From the NCBI RefSeq assembly GCF_019429565.1, contig NZ_JAHXSA010000001.1, positions 558,001 through 622,000 of the forward strand: a DNA stretch of 64,000 nucleotides, in the 5' to 3' direction. The DNA is from Schaalia sp. ORNL0103 (GTDB lineage Bacteria; Actinomycetota; Actinomycetes; Actinomycetales; Actinomycetaceae). A program made the position numbers and the translations under genes. Positions 47,718 to 57,800 of this stretch are shown one piece after another. Below the pieces are notes generated by a model. The model worked only from the letters and a program-made list of their open reading frames with translations, made no database searches and was not told the DNA's origin. How positions within the stretch are numbered: position 1 is the first letter of the stretch; every line of letters begins with the position of its first letter.

Positions 47718-47746
47718 AGTGCGGCCCCGAAGAATCGGATACACCC

Positions 47747-48178
47747 ATGACCCTCGTCAACACCCCTGCCGCCTCCGTCCGTGCCGCCAACGACACCCCC
47801 ACCTCCTACGAGGAATTCCTCGACGTCCTGGCCGGCCTGCGACTGAGCTCCTCCCGCATCGACATTGACATCGACCGCGGCCAGGTCACCCTCGACGGAC
47901 GCGACGCCGGCCTGTCCGCCAAGGAACACGACCTCCTGGCCCACCTCGCCGCCAACGCCGACCGCTCCGTCACCCGCGACGAGCTCTTCGCCTCCGTGTG
48001 GGCCGATTCCGAGCTCGGCTCCGACTCCCGCACCGTGGATGCCCACATCCGCCGCCTGCGCAAGAAGCTCTCCATCCTGCCCGACCTCATCTCCACGGTC
48101 CGCGGCGAGGGCTACCGCTTCAACTCCACCCCCTCCGTGCGCGTCCGCGTCACCCGCCCCGTCACCCTCGCCGCCTGA
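47747..48178 (+). CDS. Orphan winged-helix regulator (OmpR/PhoB-type DNA-binding domain only)
   Basis: A 143-residue protein made of an N-terminal extension of about 40 residues and a PhoB-type winged helix (LSAKEHDLLAHLAANADRSVTRDELFASVW near residue 57; DSRTVDAHIRRLRKKL; ISTVRGEGYRFN). The phospho-receiver domain of response regulators is missing, so its activity is not set by a sensor kinase in the usual way. It lies after the Met/Cys leader ORF and metE, which suggests control by amino-acid supply and a role in sulfur metabolism; neither is shown. The start has only a weak ribosome-binding site. Confidence 0.8.
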   Translation: MTLVNTPAASVRAANDTPTSYEEFLDVLAGLRLSSSRIDIDIDRGQVTLDGRDAGLSAKEHDLLAHLAANADRSVTRDELFASVWADSELGSDSRTVDAHIRRLRKKLSILPDLISTVRGEGYRFNSTPSVRVRVTRPVTLAA

Positions 48179-48292
48179 GCGCCCCTCGCGGCGGACCCCG
48201 ACGCTACACCCGGCCGCGCCACCGCGCGCATCGGCCCAGCGGCCACCCCGGGCGGCTCCCAGCCCAGCCACCCGCACGGGCCGGATAAAAGG

Positions 48293-48335
48293 GGAGAGGG
48301 GCCACGGCCTCGTCCCCGAAACCGCGCCCCTCTCC
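48293..48335. terminator. Bidirectional terminator-like hairpin
   Basis: GGAGAGGGGC pairs with GCCCCTCTCC across a 23-base loop, between the convergent winged-helix gene and ilvA. On the minus strand it is followed by CTTTTAT, which suits termination of ilvA. Confidence 0.65.
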
Positions 48336-48354
48336 AGCGCTTTGTACGACCTCG

Positions 48355-49641
48355 TCAGATCACGAGTCGCGTGATCTCCGAATCCAACGGCAGCTCCTCC
48401 ACATGCAGGGGGGAGGCTTCCATGCGGTGTCGAAGCCCGTCGATGTCATCCGGGTTCGACAAATCGATACCCACCAGCGCGGGGCCGAGCTCGCGGTTGT
48501 TCTTCTTCGTGTACTCGAAATGGACGATATCGTCCGCAGGGCCCAGCACATCCGACAGGAAGACGCGCAGCATGCCCGGCTGCTGAGGGAAGGTCACGAG
48601 GAAGTAATGACGCAGGCCCTCGTGGCGAAGCGAACGCTCCATGACCTCGGCGTAGCGCGTCAGGTCATTGTTACCACCCGACACGACGCACACGATCGCG
48701 CCGTCGGAGCGGCCCAGCAGCGCCTTGCGATCAGCCGGATCGGTCAGGTACACGTGCGCGGCCGTGGACGCGAGAGCGCCAGCAGGCTCGGCAATGACGC
48801 CGTCGGACTGGTAGAGCTCCAGCATCTCCGTGCACACCGCGCCCTCGGGGACGACCAGCACGGAATCAACGAACTGCGAAGCGATGTGGAAGGGGAGCGA
48901 ACCCGCCCGGCCCACCGCCGTGCCGTCCACGAAAGGATCGACCTTCGCCAGGGACATCGGCTGCCCCGCCTCAAGGGCCGCGTGCATCGAGGCCGCGCCC
49001 GCGGGCTCCACGCCGATAATCTTCACCTCCGGACGATTCGCGCGCAGCCACGTCGCGATACCCGCGATGAGGCCGCCGCCGCCCACGGGGACCAGAATCG
49101 CAGCCGTGTCCTCGGGCATCTGCTCCTCGAGCTCGACGCCAATCGTGCCCTGCCCGGCGATCGTAAACGGATCATCGTAGGGATGAACGTAGGTGCGGCC
49201 CGTGGCGCGCGCGGCCTCCTGGGCCAGCGCGTTTGCTCGGTCGAAGGTGCCATCCACGATGACCTGCTCAACCCACTGCCCGCCAATCGTCGCGATACGG
49301 CGACGCTTCTGACGAGGCGTGTTCGAGGGCAGGTAAATCGTGCCCCGCACGCCCAGGTGGGCACAAGCATACGCCAGGCCCTGCGCGTGGTTGCCGGCCG
49401 AGGCGCACACGACGCCGCGTTCGCGCTCGGCGGGGGACAGGAGCGACATACGCGCGTAGGCGCCGCGCACCTTGAAGGAGCGGCACTTCTGCTGATCCTC
49501 ACGCTTGAGCAGAATATCCACGCCGGCCTCGGTGGACAGACGCTCGGAACGATCCAGGTTCGTGCGAACGGCGACCCCCTCCAGGGCGGTGGCGGCCTGA
49601 CGGATGTCCTTCGGCGTGGTCACGTGAGAACTAGCGGACAT
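48355..49641 (-). CDS. ilvA: Threonine ammonia-lyase, biosynthetic type
   Basis: PLP enzyme converting threonine to 2-oxobutanoate for isoleucine synthesis. The PLP lysine is in KCRSFKVRGAY near residue 58, with ASAGNHAQGLAYAC near residue 84 and PVGGGGLIAG near residue 190. A C-terminal ACT-like domain (LRHYFLVTFPQQPGMLRVFLSDVLG) points to feedback control by isoleucine, i.e. the biosynthetic rather than the catabolic enzyme. There are 428 residues. The ATG at 49641 is chosen since GGAAGGAG lies just upstream; the open frame continues 113 codons further without support. Confidence 0.93.
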   Translation of the reverse strand: MSASSHVTTPKDIRQAATALEGVAVRTNLDRSERLSTEAGVDILLKREDQQKCRSFKVRGAYARMSLLSPAERERGVVCASAGNHAQGLAYACAHLGVRGTIYLPSNTPRQKRRRIATIGGQWVEQVIVDGTFDRANALAQEAARATGRTYVHPYDDPFTIAGQGTIGVELEEQMPEDTAAILVPVGGGGLIAGIATWLRANRPEVKIIGVEPAGAASMHAALEAGQPMSLAKVDPFVDGTAVGRAGSLPFHIASQFVDSVLVVPEGAVCTEMLELYQSDGVIAEPAGALASTAAHVYLTDPADRKALLGRSDGAIVCVVSGGNNDLTRYAEVMERSLRHEGLRHYFLVTFPQQPGMLRVFLSDVLGPADDIVHFEYTKKNNRELGPALVGIDLSNPDDIDGLRHRMEASPLHVEELPLDSEITRLVI

Positions 49642-49735
49642 GGGAACTCCTTCCAATACCCTTCTAGTGTAGTAGTGGCCACCGCCCCCAGGTCCCACCC
49701 AACCGTATGACCCAGAGCGCACTAACATAGAAGGC

Positions 49736-50374
49736 GTGAAAACTTTGAAAGACCCCCTGGTCTGGATTGACTGCGAAATGACCGGCCTGGACGTCGAGCG
49801 CGACGCCCTCATCGAGGTGGCCGTGGTCGTGACCGACGGCGACCTCACGATTGTCGACCCCGGCATGGACGTGCTGATCACGCCGCCCGCCGAAGCCCTC
49901 GACAACATGAACGACTTCGTGCGTAACATGCACACTTCCTCCGGGCTGCTCGATGACCTGCAGACGTCGGCGGTGTCCATGGAAGAGGCAACCGATCAGG
50001 TCCTGTCCTACATCAAGCGCTTCGTGCCCCAGCAGGGCAAGGCGCTCCTGGCGGGCAACTCGGTGGGCACCGACAAGATGTTCCTCGAGGCGAACATGCC
50101 CTCCGTCATCGACCACCTGCACTACCGCCTTGTGGACGTGTCCTCCATCAAGGAACTGGCCAAGCGCTGGTACCGCGCCGCCTTCGCCGAGTCCCCCGAC
50201 AAGCACGGCGGTCACCGTGCGCTGGCGGACATCCTGGAGTCCATCCAGGAGCTCGAGTACTACCGCCGCGTACTCTTCCCGGCCGAGCCGGTGACCACCG
50301 AGCGCGCGCGTGAGGTTGCTCGCGAGGTTGTCGCCCTGGGCATTCCCGCTATGGGCGAGGCCGCCGAGGCCTGA
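49736..50374 (+). CDS. orn: Oligoribonuclease
   Basis: 3'-5' exoribonuclease that degrades 2- to 5-nt RNA fragments, including pGpG. The DEDDh residues are visible: WIDCEMTGLD near residue 10 (Asp, Glu), an Asp in the NSVGTDKMFLEANMP region, and the final His/Asp in GGHRALADILESI. There are 212 residues, typical length. The GTG start has TAACAT ending 7 bases upstream, which suits a leaderless transcript. Confidence 0.95.
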   Translation: MKTLKDPLVWIDCEMTGLDVERDALIEVAVVVTDGDLTIVDPGMDVLITPPAEALDNMNDFVRNMHTSSGLLDDLQTSAVSMEEATDQVLSYIKRFVPQQGKALLAGNSVGTDKMFLEANMPSVIDHLHYRLVDVSSIKELAKRWYRAAFAESPDKHGGHRALADILESIQELEYYRRVLFPAEPVTTERAREVAREVVALGIPAMGEAAEA

Positions 50375-50391
50375 TTGTCATTCGTCACGCC

Positions 50392-50425
50392 AAGCGGCGG
50401 CATCCCTACAGGGGTGTCGCCGCTT
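50392..50425 (+). terminator. Intrinsic terminator of orn
   Basis: A 15-bp stem (AAGCGGCGGCATCCC with GGGGTGTCGCCGCTT, two G-U pairs) around a TACA loop, 17 bp after the stop codon. U tract is poor (CGCTGTTTC). Confidence 0.75.
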
Positions 50426-50459
50426 CGCTGTTTCGGGAGTGCTGGCTGGGCGCAGCGTG

Positions 50460-50528
50460 GCGTCCACAGGGGTGTGTACGCAATGCCCGTTATCCACAGG
50501 GGTACGAGGCGAACGCGCGTCATCCACA
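50460..50528 (+). promoter_or_regulatory. Three DnaA-box-like 9-mers at 30-bp spacing
   Basis: GCGTCCACA (50460-50468), TTATCCACA (50490-50498, a consensus DnaA box) and TCATCCACA (50520-50528) lie exactly 30 bp apart, all in the same orientation, 93-161 bp before the SSB start. They may place DnaA on the ssb promoter. Confidence 0.6.
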
Positions 50529-50620
50529 GGGTGCGCTGCGGCGCTTGAAGTGGTGTGGCGTGTGGGGCTTTCCTGGATGCATCCGGCCAACGCCGGCCAG
50601 AACGGACAAAGGATGCAACG

Positions 50621-51409
50621 ATGCAGGACATATCGACGACCCTGAGGGGCCGTATCGGATCAGAACCGATGATGAAGCACGTCAAGGGCGACGTCTGCGT
50701 GACGACCTTCCGGCTCGCAATTACGAAGTGGCGCTTCACGAGCGATGCGCGCACGGGCAATGCCTCCTACGTGGAGGACGGCGCCTACTGGTACACGGTG
50801 GAAACCTGGGACACGCTGGCCTCCAACGTGTTTCGCAGCTGCCGCAAGGGTGACCCCGTCGTCGTGGTCGCCCGACCCGTCCCGAACGGTTGGATCGATG
50901 GTAATGGGCAGATTCGGTCATCGATCGTCTACCGGGCCTCCTCGGTCGGCCACGACTTGGCACGCGGCACCTCCCAGTTCACGAAGAATGGCGCGCACGC
51001 GACCGATGAGCCGGCAGGTGGGACGCAGGGGGATCCCTATTCGACGAGGCAGGGGCCGGGATCTGCGGTCACGGCTCAGGCTGAGGAACACCAGGGAGAC
51101 CTAGGCACCGACGTGCACGCTCACGTAGCTGCGCCGGATGAGGGTACGTACATCCTGCCTACTGAGGCGGCCCACTCTCTGAGTGAGCCGACGTCCCACG
51201 CTCCGACTGGCGCAGCGGGAGGAGAACTCTCACCGCTTCCCGCGCTCGAAGAACACGAAAGGTCCGAGGAACATTCCTCGGACCCGGTGAGGAACTCGTC
51301 GTCATGCTTCGACTATTCGGCGCTGGAGCGCGGACACACCGATGCGACGAAAAATGATGCGTTCGAGCCTCTTGATGGCGACGCGGACGAGCCGCCCGAT
51401 GCCGCCTAG
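50621..51409 (+). CDS. ssb: Single-stranded DNA-binding protein, divergent
   Basis: A 262-residue protein with an N-terminal OB-fold SSB domain (about residues 1-115; VCVTTFRLAITKWRF, then YWYTVETWDTLASNVFRSCRKGDPVVVVARP) and a long hydrophilic tail. The tail ends in D-E-P-P-D-A-A rather than the usual D-D-D-I-P-F tip that recruits partner proteins, so this is probably a second SSB and not the main replication one. The ATG at 50621 is preferred over the longer frame since AAAGGA lies upstream. It overlaps the convergent acpS by 4 bp. Confidence 0.85.
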   Translation: MQDISTTLRGRIGSEPMMKHVKGDVCVTTFRLAITKWRFTSDARTGNASYVEDGAYWYTVETWDTLASNVFRSCRKGDPVVVVARPVPNGWIDGNGQIRSSIVYRASSVGHDLARGTSQFTKNGAHATDEPAGGTQGDPYSTRQGPGSAVTAQAEEHQGDLGTDVHAHVAAPDEGTYILPTEAAHSLSEPTSHAPTGAAGGELSPLPALEEHERSEEHSSDPVRNSSSCFDYSALERGHTDATKNDAFEPLDGDADEPPDAA

Positions 51410-51870
51410 TCGGACGCGTCCACGATCACGACCTGCGCGATGGCGCACTCCCCGTCGTGGCTGATGGACACGAGCGCTCTCCACGTGGAAGGCGCTCCGA
51501 GCGACTCCTCGCAGGCAGCTGCGACTCGGCCGTGCAGCGCGAGAGCGGGACGGCTCCACTCGTCGTGGATCACCTCAATCTCGCGCCAGTCGACGTCGTC
51601 GGTGCCGATGAGAGGCGGGGAGCCAAAGAGGGCGCACGACCAGGCCTTGATAAAGGCCTCCTTCGCGGCCCATAGGCCGCCCGCGTGACGGGCCGCGGCC
51701 TCGTCATAGCGGGCGGAACCGGGCTGCGCGCCAGAGGTAGCGGCGGCGCGGGCGCGGACCCGGCGGGCCTCCCTGGGCGTCAGGACGCCATTCAGGAAGG
51801 CCGAACCCGGCTCCCTCACCTGAGAGGCAAACTCAGGGAGGGAGACCAGGTCAACGCCGAGTCCGCGCAT
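51406..51870 (-). CDS. acpS: Holo-[acyl-carrier-protein] synthase
   Basis: Transfers 4'-phosphopantetheine from CoA to the serine of acyl carrier domains. The magnesium-binding residues are in MRGLGVDLVSLPEF (Asp7) and LWAAKEAFIKAW (Glu near residue 70). There are 154 residues, slightly longer than E. coli AcpS. It lies 3 bp after the FAS-I gene; this FAS lacks the phosphopantetheinyl-transferase domain found at the end of fungal FAS alpha, so the separate AcpS must activate Ser1823 of the ACP domain. Confidence 0.93.
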   Translation of the reverse strand: MRGLGVDLVSLPEFASQVREPGSAFLNGVLTPREARRVRARAAATSGAQPGSARYDEAAARHAGGLWAAKEAFIKAWSCALFGSPPLIGTDDVDWREIEVIHDEWSRPALALHGRVAAACEESLGAPSTWRALVSISHDGECAIAQVVIVDASD

Positions 51871-51873
51871 CGC

Positions 51874-54800
51874 TCACTTGCCTTCCGGCAGGTGGTAGAA
51901 GCCGTCCTCGCCGAGGCGGGCGTTCGGATCCAGCAGGATCGCGGCCTCGACCTCGTGCGCGTCACCGGCAACGCCCGCAGCCGGGTCGTCGGGCAGACGA
52001 CGACCCTCCACCGAGGTGAACAGCGGAGCGTGGCCCAGCATGCCCATCTCGATGTGACGCTGGCCGTTGCGCAGGCGACGATCCGACGCGGCACGCCACG
52101 CCTCGAGGCGCTCGCGTCCAGCCTCGCGCTCCACGATGGCCTCGAAGGCGGCCTGGTTGACCAGCGCCAGGAAGCCGGAGACGTGGCCGAAGCCGAGCGA
52201 GGTCGCGAACGCCGCGCGCACCGGTCCACGCGAGGACAGGTTGAGCGGGGAACGCAGCCACACGAGCGGGCCGTACTTCTCCATCGCGTCGTCGACGCAG
52301 TCCAGCGCGACGTTCGCGGGGATGAGCCCCGTGCGGAACACGTCGATGATGCCGCCCACCTGGAACACGCAGGCGCCACCCTTCGCGTGACCCGTGAGGG
52401 TCTTCTGCGAGATGACCAGCAGCGGGTTACCGGGGGTGCGGCCCAGCGCCATGCCGACGCGGGTGTGCAGATCCGACTCGTTGGGGTCGTTGGCGTTCGT
52501 GGACGTGTCGTGCTTGGACACAAAGGCCACGTCGTCGATGCCCACGCCGAGTTCGGCGAGGTTGCGGGCGATGACCGAGTCACGTCCGCCGCGCGCCACC
52601 GCGAGGGCACCCAGGCCGGGCGCCGGAATCGAGGTGTGCGCGCCGTCGCTGAACGTCTGTGCGTGCGCCACGACAGCCAGGACCGGCAGGTTCATGTCGA
52701 GGGCCACCGAGGCGCGGGTCAGCAGCACGGTGCCGCCACCCTGCGCCTCGACGAAGCCGCCACGGCGGCGGTCGTTAGCGCGCGAGACGAAGCGCGAGGA
52801 GATACCGCGAGCGAGCAGCTCGTTGGAGTTCGCCGTCGCATTCATTGCGCCGAAGCCCACGATCGACTCGACCTGGATGTCGTCGATCGCGCCGGCCACG
52901 ACGAAGTCCGCCTTGCCGGCCTTGATCTTGTCGAGGCCCTCCTCGATGGACACCGCGGCGGTCGCGCAAGCGCCGACCGGGTTGATCATCGAGCCGTAGC
53001 CGCCCACGTAGGACTGCATGGTGTGTGCAGCCACGACGTTGGGCAGGGTCTCCTGCAAGATGTCCTGCGGGTAATCCTCGCCCAGGAAGCGGTCGACGAA
53101 GAGCTTGTGCATCGAGCGCATGCCACCGAAGCCGGTGCCCTGCGTGGAGGCCACGGTCGCCGGGTGGACGACGCGCAGCAGCTCGGCGGGGCTGAAGCCG
53201 GCAGACACGAACGCGTCGACGGCGGAGACCAGGTTCCACACGGCGATTGGGTCGATCGAATCCAGCATCGAGGCCGGGATGCCCCAGCGAGCCGGATCAA
53301 AGTCCGTCGGGAACAGGCCACCGATGCGGCGGTTCAGCGTTGCACGACGCGGCACTCGCACCTGGGCGCCGGACTTGCGCGTCACCTGCCACTCACCGAA
53401 CGCGGTCTGCTCGATGACGGTGAACTGCGGGTCAGCCTCGGCGTAGGAGCGGGCCTCGGCCTCGTCCTCGACCGTGAACGTGATGTCGCGGTCCAGGAAG
53501 ACCATCGCGGACTCGGGCGTGTACCCGTCGTGCAGCGGTCCGTCGTCGTGGAAGAAGCGCACGCCGGAGCGGGCCACGACCTCGTCGCGGTAGCGATCGA
53601 AGATCTCCGACTCGGGCACCAGCTGGTCGTCCTTGTCGTACCAGCCGCCCACGGGGGTGTCCGACCAGGTCAGCAGGCCGGTCATCCACGCCAGCTCGAG
53701 CACGCCCGCGGGGGTGAGCTCAACAGTGCCGTCGGTGTGGATACCGAGCTCGGCCTGGACGCGGGTACGAGCGCTGCCCCACGGGCCGACCTCGCCGTGA
53801 CCGACGATGACGACCGTGTCGGCCAGCGACGCGGTGGTGTCACCCCACTGCGAGGGGTCGACGTGCGGCACGGCGACCTGCGAGGGCGAGGGCAGCGCGG
53901 AGACCGTTGCAACCGGCTGCTCGGCGGGCGGTGCGGGGATGGCGGCCTCGGCCTGGGCGCGTAGGGCACGCAGGTCGATGGAGGAGTCCAGGCCGCCGGT
54001 CAGGTCGGCGTCCACAGGGGCGGTGGCAGCCTGTGCGCGCACCTCGGTGCTCGACAGGTTGAGCAGCTGCTCGGCCATTTCCTCGGTCGACCAGGTGCGA
54101 ACACCCGCGGACTCGACGGCGGCGACCATCGGATCGTTGCCGCCCATGAGGCCGGTGCCACGCACCCAGCCGATACGCGGGTGAGCGATCGAGACACGCG
54201 AGCCCCAGATCGGCTCGGCCGCCCAGCGGGTTGCGATGGCGTCGAAGGAGGCCTTCGCCTCGGCGTACGCGCCGTCGCCGCCGAAGATGCCGCGGTTCGG
54301 GGAACCGGGCAGCACGACGTGCAGGCGGTGGTCAGCGTGCGTGTCGGAACCGATCGCGCACAGGCCGGCGATGGAACGCTCGACGCTCCACAGCAGCAGG
54401 CGCATCTGGTTCTCAGAGGCCGGGCCCGCGTCGGCCAGCGTGCCGGAAACGCGAGGAGCGGCGAACGGGTAGAACAGCGTCGGAACCAGGGCTTCCTTGG
54501 TCACCTTCACGTCGGCGCCCACGGACTTGGTCTGCTCGGTGCCGATCCACTCCACGAGCGCATCCACGTCGCGGTAGGAGGCCAGGTTCGCGGGAACCAG
54601 CCACAGCTTCGCACCGCCAGCGGCGTGCGTGCGGTACAGCTCCTTGGCGAAAGCCAGGCGCGAGGCGGAGATCGACGAGGAGGTCGCGATGACCGTCGCG
54701 CCACCGGCGAGCAGGCCGCCCACGACCGCGCCACCGATGGAGGCGGGGGTCATGCCAGTGACCACGGCGACGTCGTTCGCGTAGGGCAGGTCCTCGGCGG

Positions 54801-57800
54801 AGGAACGCGCATCGGCCGCGATCTGCTCGAGGCGAGCGGCGCGATCGTGATCGCCCTCAGCGCGCAGGCGCTCTGCCCAGTACGAGGCCTGCTCGGCCAC
54901 CGCGCGGCCGGTGCCCACGAAGGATGCGCCCTCGGCGATCGTGCCTTCGGCGACGTAGCGGGCGACGTCCTCACGGGCGGATGCCCAGCGGTCGTCCAGC
55001 AGGACGGCGCGTGCGGCGTCGAAGCGAGGTTCGACCAGGTCAACCCATCCCGAACCCAGCTCGGCGGCGACGGCGTCGATGACGCGCGCGTCGTCGGAGG
55101 AATCCTCGCCGGTGGGGGCAGGGGCGTTCAGACCGAGCTCGGACAGGATCGTGCGAGCGGTCTTGGCCAGGACGCCGTCCTCACCCGTCACGGACGCGGC
55201 GTAGGCGTCCAGCGCGGCGGAGTCAACGACGCCGCCACCGGACGCGCCACCTGCGCTCGGCAGGGACACGGCGATACCTTCGCGGGCCGCGACGGCTGCC
55301 ACGGCAGCATCGATGAGGGCATCGACGCCAGCGGCGTTCGTCGGGGCATCCAGCGGCAGGGTCGCCAGGTCGCCGTCTCGGGTCGAGGCGCCCTCACGGG
55401 TGCCCAGGACGATCTCGGCGGTGACGTGCTGTGCCCAGCCGGGTCCCAGCTGCCACGTGCCGGTGACGCGGTCGGCAATGTGGCCGGCCTTGACGCCGGC
55501 GGCGCCGAACAGCTTGCGCGTGCGCTCCTTGACGGCCTCGGCCAGGACCGGACCGAAGGGCTTGTAGCCCTTGGCGGCCTTGTCGACCGTCGCAGACAGC
55601 GTGGCCACGTCGGCCTCGCCGGCGCCGTCGATCGAGTTCAGGCCCAGCTCGGAGGACATGTCCATGAGCAGCTGGTTACGGCGCGAGGACACGCCGTTGG
55701 TCAGCGACTCGGTCGTGTCGGTGGCGCCGACCTCGTCGATGCGGATCTTCGCGGACAGTGCCAGCAGGGCGACGATGGCGGAGGATGCCGTGAAGGGCAG
55801 GTCCGCGACGTCGGCGCCCGAGGGGCCGCCGGTCGGGGCAGCGGGGGCGGGAGCCGGAGCGGCCTCGGCGGCGGGTAAGCCTAGCCGTTGTTGGGTGGTA
55901 TCTGCGGGAGGCACCCGTACACTGGTGGCCTCCTCGTCCTCTTCGTCCTCGATCACGGCGACGTCGGACGCATAGACGCGGGGCTCGTCGCGCTGGACGT
56001 TGAACACGTCGACGCGAGAGAGCGCGAACTCGGGGGCGAGCAGGGTGCGGGAGGCCAGGTTCGCCAGGGTCGGAGCGGCGCCAAGGCCGACCTCGATAAC
56101 CTGGTCAACGCCCAGGCCGGCAACGCCGGGAGCAGCCTCTTCGGTCGACAGCAGTACGCGCTGTGTCTCGATCCAGCGCACCGGGGAGGCGAACTGCCAG
56201 CACAGCAGCTCGATGAGCAGCGTGCGGGTCAGGACACCCGGGTTGGCCAGGGCCGCGTCCCACGCACCTTCCGTCTCGAGCAGCTCGCGCACCGTGTCGG
56301 AGGGAACCACGTCGAGGATGGACTGGGCGAACTCGCGGGTCAGCTCGAAGGGACGCGCCACCAGGTTGGGGATGTAGCGGCCCACGAGCTTCGCGGGATC
56401 AATCTCGGCGGGGATACGTTCATCGAGCTTCGTACGGAAGTCCGCCACGCCGCTGCGCAGGACAGTGGAGTGGAAGGGCACGTCAATGCCGGGAACATAC
56501 ATGAAGGGACGCTTGCCACCGTGCTCGGCGGCGCGCTTGGTGGCGTCCTCCTCGAGGGCCTTCAGGCCCGCGACCGTACCGGCGACGGCGTACTGCTGGC
56601 CGGCCAGGTTGAAGTTGACGATCTGAAGGAACTCACCCGATGCCTGAGCGATCGACTCGACGTACTCCACGACGTGAGCGTCGTCGATGCCGAACTGGTT
56701 CGGGCGCAGGGCGCCCATGCGGTAGTTCGAACGGCCCTTCTCGTCGCGGGGCACGAGCGAGTGCATCGTGGAACCGCGCTGGAAGACCAGGTCGAGGACG
56801 ATTTCGAGCGGGAAGACCTCGGCGTATGCCGCCAGCGCGTCGTACTCGCCCAGCGAGTGGCCGGCGAAGGCGGCACCCGGAACCAGGACGCCCTCTTCAC
56901 GCATACGGGCCGTCTGGCCAATCGCCAGGGTCGCGAGCGCAACCTGCGTGAACTGGGTGAGGTTCAGGACGCCTTCGGGGTGACGGTAGGTCACGCCGCG
57001 CGCCACGATCTCGGTCGGGTTGTCGCGCACGATCGCCAGGATGGAGAAGCCCATCGCCGAGCGGGTGTGCGCGTCGGCGCGGCGCCAGACCTCGTCCACA
57101 GCCTTGGACTTGGTGCGCTCGTCCAGACCCATGCCCGCGCTCTGGATGCCCTGGCCGGGGTAGACGTAGGCGACCTTCGGGGCGAAGGTGTAGGCCGACG
57201 CACGTGAGACGACCTGCTTGTTGATGCGGCAGGTGACCTCGAGGGACAGGCCGCCACCGACGACGCGGCCCACTCGCTCGACGGTGATCTCAACCTCGTC
57301 GTTCAGGTCAACGGTGCCGTACATGTAGTACGTCCAGCCGGCGATCTGAGCGCCGCCCTGACCAGCAACGACGGCCTCGGCTGCGTGCTGGGCGGTGGCC
57401 GACAGCCACATGCCGTGCACCAGAGGCGCGTCCATGCCCGCGACCTTGGCGGCCGCGTAGGAGGTGTGGATCGGGTTGTAGTCGCCCGAGACGATCGCAA
57501 AGGGCGTCATGTCGTCGGGAGCCTTGACGTTCACGCGGCGCAGGACCGAGCGGGGCGTGTCGACGACCTCGACGTTTGCGCCGCCGAAGGGCTTGGCCTC
57601 GGAGGGGGCGCGGTTGCCGGTGGCGCGGCCGCGGATCGCGAAGCGCTCCTGCGTGGAGCCCACGTACTCACCGTTCGAGGTCAGCTCGAGGGCGACCGTG
57701 ACGATACGGCCGGAGGAGGACTCGTCGACGGCGGCCACGTGGCTCGTCACGTCGATCGTCGTGATGCCGCGCTCGAGCATCTGCTCGGGCGTGTACTCCA

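Noticed and set aside
48355-49980. Longer ilvA with 113 extra N-terminal residues
   Set aside because: The extension crosses the orn promoter region and has no family similarity, while the ATG at 49641 has a strong ribosome-binding site.
50401-50420. A fourth CCNACAGGGG copy to join the DnaA-like boxes
   Set aside because: It is the right arm and loop of the orn terminator hairpin and is out of phase with the 30-bp series.
50460-50528. Chromosomal replication origin
   Set aside because: Only three boxes, no AT-rich unwinding region and none of dnaA, dnaN, recF or gyrB nearby.
51685-53964. A 759-codon plus-strand open frame opposite the FAS-I ketosynthase region
   Set aside because: Shadow frame: no domain, arginine/glycine-rich, and exactly opposed to conserved FAS-I coding sequence. 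The same holds for 57385-59670 and 54181-55878.
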